Program-made: the position numbers and the translations under genes | The notes under the pieces: generated by a model | The model's database searches: none | What the model was told of the DNA's origin: nothing | Seen by the model: the letters and a program-made list of their open reading frames with translations, nothing else | Source: Ophioceras dolichostomum | Lineage: Eukaryota; Ascomycota; Sordariomycetes; Magnaporthales; Ophioceraceae | DNA length: 64,000 nucleotides | Direction: 5' to 3' | Assembly (NCBI GenBank): GCA_003049485.1 | Contig: PYST01000156.1 | Coordinates: forward strand, 1-64,000 | Shown here: in pieces, positions 52,801-61,800 of the stretch | How positions within the stretch are numbered: the stretch's first letter is position 1 | How the letters are laid out: the number at the start of each line of letters is the position of its first letter

Positions 52801-55800
52801 TCACTTTTCGAGGGTTTCTGTATGGGTTTCCTGACCCTCCTAGACCGGAAGTCAGAGAACCTGGTGTTGCCGATAATTCTAGACCGCCTCACTGAAGCCT
52901 CGCCCAAGCCCCCAAAACGGCCGGAAGATGGCAGACAGTACGTCAAATTCCTGAGCAAGGACAGGGATCGGCAGTACTGGCTCCTTCAGGGTGCTGAGAA
53001 GCCCAAGGAGCGCACCGACTACATCAGGACGCGCTACGTCGAGCGCAACCTGCTCAATCTAGTGCGCGCAACATCCACGCGGCGCTTCCCCGTGCTTATT
53101 CAGGGGCCGACGTCAGCAGGAAAAACGAGCATGATCGAATATCTGGCCAACTACAGCGGCAACAAGTTCGTGCGGATCAACAACCACGAGCACACCGACC
53201 TGCAGGAGTACCTGGGCACCTACGTCTCCGGCAACGACGGCAATCTGCGGTTCCAGGAGGGCGTGTTAGTGCAGGCGATGCGTCAGGGCTCCTGGATCGT
53301 GCTCGACGAGCTGAACCTGGCGCCGACAGATGTGCTCGAGGCCCTGAACCGGCTGCTCGACGACAACCGCGAGCTCCTTATCCCTGAGACGCAGGAGGTG
53401 GTGCGTCCGCACGAGAACTTCATGCTCTTTGCCACGCAGAACCCACCGGGCCTCTATGGCGGCCGGAAAGTGCTCTCCCGCGCGTTCCGCAACCGGTTCC
53501 TCGAGCTTCATTTCGACGACATCCCCGAGGACGAGCTGGAGGAGATCCTGCAGCGGAGGTGCCGCAATGCGTCTCCGCCCGACTGCAGGAGAATTGTGGC
53601 CGTGTACAAGGAGCTGTCTCGTCTACGACAGACAAGCAGGGTGTTTGAACAGAAGGACAGCTTTGCGACCCTGCGAGACCTCTTCAGGTGGGCCCTACGT
53701 GACGCTGATGACCGTGCCCAGGTGGCGCAGAACGGCTACATGCTGCTGGCCGAGCGGGTCCGCAACGAGGAGGAGAGGATGGCAGTCAAGGGGGTAATCG
53801 AGACAGTGTTCAAAGTTCCTATCGGCTCTGTTGTCCTCTACAACAGTCTCTTCAAGGCGGAGATGAAGAGACTTGGCCTTGGTTTGGAGAAGAGGAATGC
53901 ACAAGATGTCATCTGGACAGGGGCGATGCGCCGACTTTTTGTGCTGGTGTCGCAGGCTCTCCGGCAAAACGAGCCAGTACTCCTGGTAGGCGAGACGGGC
54001 TGTGGCAAAACCACCATCTGTCAAGTCCTCGCTGAAGTGCTGGGAAAGGAGCTGCACATCGTCAACGCGCACCAAAACACCGAGACTGGGGACTTGCTCG
54101 GCTCACAACGTCCAGTCCGGAACCGGGGTGCCATCGTCGACGCTCTGAGACAAGACCTTGTCCAGGCCTTGCGGCTCCTCGGCCAACCTTCCGACGGTGC
54201 AGTCGAAGAGCTCCACGCGAGATACCGCGGACTCGCGCCCCAGGACTTGTCGGCCATCGTCCCGGAGGATCTCAGGCAGCGGATCCTCTCCAACGAGACT
54301 AGGAGCAAGGCGCTATTCGAGTGGTCGGACGGCAGCCTGGTCCAGGCCATGAAGACCGGAGACATCTTCCTCCTCGACGAGATATCGCTTGCGGACGACT
54401 CCGTGCTAGAGAGGTTGAACTCGGTGCTGGAGCCCCAGCGGACGCTGCTCCTGGCTGAGAAGGGCATCGACGACCACCCCATAGAGGCCGCAGATGGGTT
54501 CCAGTTCCTGGCCACGATGAACCCCGGCGGCGACTTCGGCAAAAAGGAGCTGTCGCCTGCGCTCAGGAACCGGTTCACGGAGATCTGGGTCCCGCCCCTG
54601 GCAGACAAGGGAGACGTCCTGGACATCGTCTCTGCAAAGCTCGATGCCGAGTTCGCGTCCCTGGCGGGGCCCATCGTAGAGTTCTCGTACTGGTTCGGCA
54701 CGCAGTTCCGGTCGTCCTCGGCGACAGCCTTCTCGATTCGAGACATTCTCGTCTGGGCCGCGTTCGCCAACAAGTGCTCTGGCAGGCCGCTGGCCTTCGC
54801 GTTTGTGCACGGCGCTGCTACGGTCTTTATCGACACGCTTGGTGCCAGCCCTTCAGCTCTCACATCCGTTGACCCCGAGAGCATGAGCCAGCAGCGACGG
54901 GTTTGCTTGGAAAAGCTTGGGGAGCTAATTGGAGCCGAGGCGGGTGCCACTGCCACGGCTGCGTCGATCTACAACGCCAAGCCAACACTGAGGATCGAGG
55001 CCACGGCGCTGTTCATCGGCGACTTTAGCATCCCCAGATCTGCACCTGCTGATCCGGCTGAGGTGGGTGGCGCGGGCTTCGCGTTCGAGGCGCCCACGAC
55101 GAAACTGAATGCCATGAGGGTCGTCCGGGCGCTGCAGATCAACAAGCCGATCCTCCTCGAAGGCAACCCGGGAGTTGGCAAAACGACGCTCGTAGCGGCC
55201 ATCGCCCAGGCGTGTGGCCAGCCGCTGACCAGGATCAACCTCTCGGACCAGACGGACCTCATGGACCTATTCGGCACAGACGTGCCAGTGGAGGGCGCCG
55301 AGGCCGGCAGCTTCGCTTGGCGCGACGCGCCTTTCCTGCAGGCCATGCAGAAAGGCGAATGGGTCCTCCTGGACGAGATGAACCTGGCCTCGCAGTCGGT
55401 GCTGGAGGGGCTGAACGCGTGCCTCGACCACCGAGGCGAGGTCTACGTCGCCGAGCTCGACCGCGTCTTCAAGCGCCACCGCGACTTCCGCCTCTTCGCG
55501 GCCCAGAACCCGCACCTGCAAGGGGGCGGCCGCAAGGGCCTGCCCAGCTCGTTCGTCAACCGGTTCGTCGTCGTGTACGCCGACGTGTTCACCGCGGAGG
55601 ACCAGATGGTGATCGCGTCGAAGCGGGCTGGGGACGCCGTCTCGAGGGAGACGGTCGCGCAGATCATCGAGATGATATCGGCCTTGGAGGACAGCGTCGT
55701 GTCGCGGAGGCTGTTCGGGTCCCATGGTGCGCCGTGGGAGTTCAACTTGAGAGACACCCTGCGATGGATTGAGCTGCTCAAACACAAGGGCCAGAGGGAG

Positions 55801-58800
55801 AAGGGTGGTGATGATGATGGCGACTCACAGGAGACGGCGGCATCTTTTAGCCTGCGAAAGGTCGAAGACTTCCTCGACCTCGTGGTCCGCCAGCGCTTCC
55901 GGACCGAGACTGACAGGCAAGAGGTCGTCAAGCTCTTTCGCCTCGCCTTCAAGCGGGACCTGGAGGGCCACAGTCTCTACTGCAACACCAGCTCCCGGTT
56001 CTCCCACGTGGGTGGTGGCTTCGTCCAGCGTAGCATGGTCACCTTCTCTCGTGCCACTGCTCCGCCTCCTCCCATAAATCTGGCCTCGCGCTTGGCTGAG
56101 ATCGAGTCGCTGCTCATCTGCGTGAGGCAGAACCTGCCCTGCATCCTTGCCGGTCCGTCGGGCAGCGGCAAATCCTCACTGCTGCAGCACGTGGCCTCGG
56201 TCGCGGGCAAGGATCTCGTCGTGTTCCACCTCAATGCGGACGTCGACACCATGGACCTGGTGGGTGGGTTCGAGCAGGCCGACCCGGTCAGGGAGCTACG
56301 TTCTGCCTTGGCCGATGTGCGTGCGTGTCTCCAGTCGTTCATTTTTGGAGGTCGAGATCTCGCACAGCCTGCCGCGGCACAACAACCCCTGAATCTCAAC
56401 TCGGCTGCTCTTGATCTGATCCGCCTTCTAGATGATGAGCGGAACAACAATTTGGCTGCCCTTGACTCGGCTTCTCCTGCTCTATCTGCCCTATCGTCTG
56501 CAATCCAAGCACTGGCCTCCACAGGCGGAGTCTCGGGCGACTCAGAACTGGGCGCTTCACTGGAACGCGCCTTCACTGTTCTTGGCCGGCCGCTGAGCCT
56601 GCCAAATCCACGCTTCGAGTGGTTCGACGGCATTATCGTCAAGGCGGCGCAGGCCGGGCAGTGGCTGGTGCTGGACAACGCGAATCTCTGCAGCGCGTCT
56701 GTTCTGGATCGGCTGAACTCGCTTCTCGAGCGCCCCGGCGGATTCCTGAGCATCAATGAGCACAGCGGACCCGACGGCGAGCCGAGGATCGTCATCCCGC
56801 ATCCGGACTTCCGGGTCTTCTTGACCATGGATCCGCGCTACGGCGAGCTCTCACGGGCGATGAGGAACCGCTCCGTAGAGATATATCTCGACCTGCCGCC
56901 TCCCCGTACTGAGGTATATCTGCGCCACCTTGCACCTGTCGAGTCGAGCATGCTCAGGTTCCATGACATTGCTCCAACCCTTAGCGAGTGTTCTGCATCA
57001 AAGAGCCCTGGCAATGGCGGCCTTAAGGATGCGGGAGATCTCGCCGTTCTGACCGCAGACAGCCTGTCTCTGAGCGACTCCGCCCTCCTGCTGCGATTCT
57101 CCAACGCGCTGGATCGTGGCTTGCTCGGCTCAAGGGCACCCCAGCTTCCAGCCGCCTTCTTGCAGCATCTCCGTAACCTCACCTCGTACGTTCTGGCCCA
57201 GGGATCACCGGGCCTGCTGGCATCGCGCCTAGGCTCGGCCATCTTTAACACTTACAGCTCCACTTGGAAACCGAAGCACAAGCCCCACGAGATAGGCATG
57301 GGCGTCGAGGCCGATGGCAAATCTTTCCTTTCATCGCTGGTGCAAATGCAGCCTCTTCACCCCTTGCAAGACCCAACAGTAGTCGCCGTTCTCGAATCCC
57401 AGGCCCAAGTCCCAGGCCTCCCGCAATGGCTCGGGGCATGTTACGACATATATCTCGAGGTCCGGACCGCCGAAGACGCCATGAAGCGACAGATGCACGG
57501 AGTCAACATCGCCAGGCCTTCCGCTCTCAACAGGTTCCAGCGCTCGTGCATCTCCAAGCAGGTCGCTGCCGTGTCGAAAGACTCCACGGCAGGTGTCTCG
57601 GCATTCTTGGCCTCTGTCCTTGAGGCCGTAGAGCAGTTGGTTAGCGCCTCCCTGGGCGATATGCCTCCGGCCGACTGGGCCGAAGCGCGCAACTCGCTCC
57701 GGTCCTTGCTGCACTACTGGTGGCGCACGTTCAGATTCGTGACCGGCCCCGTGTTTGAGGAGGCTTCCTTCCAAGCCCATCTGCTCCAGGGCTCGAAGCT
57801 CCTTGACCGCCTAGACGGCGACGCCACGACCCCGGACATGGTGTCCGCCGTTCGCCGCGGCTTCCACGGTGCATTCGAGTTTGGCTTCAAGCTCACGTCA
57901 GGCCTCGGCATGGAAATTCTATGGGCCTTATTCCGTCCCTTGCCGCTCCCGGATGAAGCCACGTTCCGCCAGGTAGTAGAGATGGAACACCTCGCTTCGA
58001 GGTTCGACTCCCTGCGCTGGCGGGCTAACGCAACCGCTGCCGAGCTCGAGACCGTCACGTCAAGCCTTGTAAAGGTCTACTCGCTTGTTCGCAGCTCCGC
58101 CCCACACGTGGAAGAGCTGCTTGCGGCTATTCGTACGGAAATCTCAGATCTAGAGTCCGAGACTGGCGATACCAACGGTGCCGTGCCCTTGCTCTCACGG
58201 CAGTTCGAGGCGCTGCGGAAGATGGCGGTTTTGGGCAGAATCGGCTCCTCGCTGTTAGAGCCGGTAAATGAGAATCAAGAGGGGGGAGAGGAACCCTCAT
58301 CAAGGATCTGGATGGTTCTCAGCGACCTACCGACGGTTTCCCAGATGCACTTCCACTCCGCCAGTGGTCCCGCGAAGCTCCTTCAAGCTGTCAATTACCT
58401 CTTCGGCCAGCAGTCCGACATCCATCCTTGGTCCGGCTCTACGTCTTCATCGCTCCTGGCCAAGCTCGACGCGGTGAAGTCTGAGCCCCTGTCCTCGCTG
58501 GGGGCCCTCGAGGCGGAGCTGCCACTAGTGGGCCGCGCTCTTGCCACTACTACGCGCGCGATCTCGAGGAATCCTCTTGAATCCCTGAATGGAATACTCT
58601 GGAAGCTCGTCGAGGAGGCTGTATCTACCCATGTTCATCCTCATTTCAACGCCACTGCGGAGCTTACTCGGCTATACGATGCACTCTCGGAGTCATTTGC
58701 TGCTAGCTCAGGGGCACCGAGTGCAGTAGATGGGCCACATAGAGAACTGCTCCTGCTGTCGATGCAAAATGCGATTTCGTCTCCGCAGTCAGCCTCACTC

Positions 58801-61800
58801 TCATCTTTCATCTCCTCCGCAAGCCCCGCCGTTGAGGCCATCATCAAAGATCACCTCTTCCTGGTTATCGCGGCGCTAGCAGCATCGAACAAGACAGAAG
58901 GCCGCCGTCAGGCCGCCTTCTCCGCGGTTGCATGGGTCCAGTTCGCCGTTGGCTGCATCAAGCTCTACGTTCCGGACAAGATATTCGATCCTCACCTCCG
59001 CGCCAAGGTGGAGATGGACTCGCACCAGGAGTTCGTGGCATTGCTGCGGCGGAAACTGTCGGCTCTGGACGAGTTCGACCGCCTGTTTGCCGATGGCTCA
59101 CCCGGACTGCGCTCGAAGCTCCTGAGGGACGAGGTCCAAGCGGCAGTGAACGATCCTCCTCCGTCGACCACGGCGCAGCAGCAGCCGATCTTCAGGCAGT
59201 CGAGCCAACAACATGCCCAGATCCAGGGCGAGTTCACCAATATCCTCAAGGTTGTTGTTAATGGAGACGTCTCAGCCTACATCTTCCGGGCCTTGACTGC
59301 GTCGTCCTCTTCTTCCTCTGAAGAGGTCGTCGGTGGCATCCAGCTCATCAAGGACAACGTTGCGCAGCTGATCGGCAGGCTTGCGAACCGCTCCGCCGCG
59401 TACCAAGACATGACCGTGCCGGCGATGAACTTCCTCCGCTGCCTGCAGGTCGGCCTTTCTCTGGCCGACTCCTGTATCCCTTCTCCCTTGCCGACAACCG
59501 TAGAACATAGCCAGCTGTCAATGACCGCGTCTCTGCCAGGCGTCATCCCGCTGCTGGGTGGATCGCTCTGGCGACCTGAACTCGACACCGAGCTGCAACA
59601 GTCTTCGATGGCTCGGCAAACCGAGTTTCTCCCGCTGGCGATGGCCTGCGCAAGCGTCGAGGGCACCTCCTCGCTGTCCTCCGAGGCCCTGCAGACCACA
59701 TTCGAGTGTTTCCACTTCCAGTACCAGCAGTGGAGCAAGGCACTGGCGTCAGAGCAGAAAGCGGCGGAATCAAAAGGCAGCCTGTATCGATTCAGGGGTA
59801 GCTTCGAGGACGAGGAGGAGCAGGATCAGGCCGAGTTCGACGAGCTCTTCCCGGACTATTCCGAGACCATTGTTGACTCAGATATTCCGAAGTCACACAG
59901 AAAGCAGAACCAGAAGCAGGGCGAGATGCAGCGCAAGACTATTCAACTGGCCAAGTTCCACGGACAGGTGTTCCTGTCTCCAGAGGCACCAGAAAGCCGT
60001 CTGCAGAAGCTCTGCACGATGGGAGCTCTCGGCATTGCACAGACAGCAGAGTCCGATTCCAGCGAGAGCGGTCGCCCTCAGAGTCGCGACCAAAATCTGC
60101 TCTCGGCCACTCTACTCGTGCTGGGCGATAAGCTGAGAGAGCTCCACCGGGACACGTCCGCGGCCAAACAGTATAATTTCTACACGGACCCCAACCTCCC
60201 CGAGGCCCGGAAACTCGTCGAGCTGGTCCATAGGACCCAGACGCGATTCCGGGAGCTGCAAGGCATAGATGAGATTGGGCATCTGCAGCCTCTTGACGAT
60301 GTCGTCACGGCGTGCACCCGAGTTTTGGAGGTCGGCTACGCAGAGCCACTGGCCAAGATGCTGCCAGCCGTCGAGAAGCTGCACGAGTGCCTGTACGAGT
60401 GGCAGTTCCGGGGCTACGCGAGCCGCCAGTACACGCCGCCGGGCCTGTACGACAAGGTGACCGAGACCATCGTCTCGTGGCGCCGGCTGGAGCTCTCGAC
60501 CTGGTCCCGGCTCTTCGACACGGAGATGCAGAAGTGCGCGGACGACGGCAGCTCGTGGTGGTTCCTGGCGTACCAGGCCGTCATCGCCGGTCCCCTGTCG
60601 CTGATCGAGAAGGGCGCGGATGCCGTCGACCTGAGGAGCCACGCGGTCGCGCTCCTACGCGAGCTGGAAGAGTACTTTGCGAACTCGGTCGTCGGCGAGT
60701 TCGCCGCCCGCCTCGGCTTGCTGCGCCAGCTGCTGGAGCACGTCCGCCTTCTGGCCGTCGAGCACCCCGCCCTGGCTGCGATCCGCGATGCCCTATTCAA
60801 TTTCGTGGCGTTTTACGGCCGCTTCGAGAGGAAGGCGGCCGAGGCGATCAAGAAGGGCAGGGCCTCCCTCGACAAGGGCATGAAGGACGTGCTGCTCATG
60901 GCCAGCTGGAAGGACACAAACATCGCGGCGCTGCGGGAGAGCTCGCGCAGGTCACACCAGAAGCTGTTCCGACTAGTTCGCAAGTTCCGGGCGGTGTTAG
61001 GCCAGCCCATGCGGCCGATTATTACACTACAGGGCATCCCGGACGAAGATGGCCTGGCGAACGGCGTCTCACTCGCCACTTCCATCCCCTCTATCTCCAG
61101 CGGCATTCCTTCTGCGCCGGTCGACGCGGACGCTATCAAGCTCTGCCAGGAGCAAGAGCAGAGGCTGGGCCGACAGTCGCGAGCCATTCGACTGTCGAGG
61201 GCGGAGCAGTTCGTTGCCAAGATGGCCAAACTCGGCGCCATCCCCGGCTCGGCCGTTCCGGCAGCAGACCTGGTAGACTCGTTCCTCTCCGACACCGCCT
61301 CAGCCATCTCGGAGCTGCGCAAGGAAACTCCACCTTTCCTGACCGATGAGAATAAGGAGCTTGTGAAGCATCTCAAGACCAGGAAGGTCCGGCTTTTCAA
61401 CGACACGCTCAAGACGGTCCGTACCATGGGCTTCAGCTGGAACATGAGTGCGGCTCGGCTGGCGAACCAGAACTCCGCCTCTGTGGTCCTCGCCCGGATG
61501 AAACCTCTGCCCCTGAATGCTCTGCCCCCTGGCGATAGTTCTCTCGTATCTGCTGCTGCCCACGCCGAGTATCAGCTCCATCGGCTCGTTGACGTCGCGC
61601 CCAAGTGGCGAAACGCTATGCATGACTACCATGCCGACCTCAGCCGCGACGCCCTGCAGCGTAGCGTGGGCTATCTGGAGTCCATCCTCTTTGTTGCGTT
61701 GCAGCAGAGGGACGTCCTCTCGGATGCGGTGCAGGATTTGCGCCGTCTTGAGGAGTCCATCGCCTCAATCAACCCAATCACAACCAGCGGCGCCAGCCTT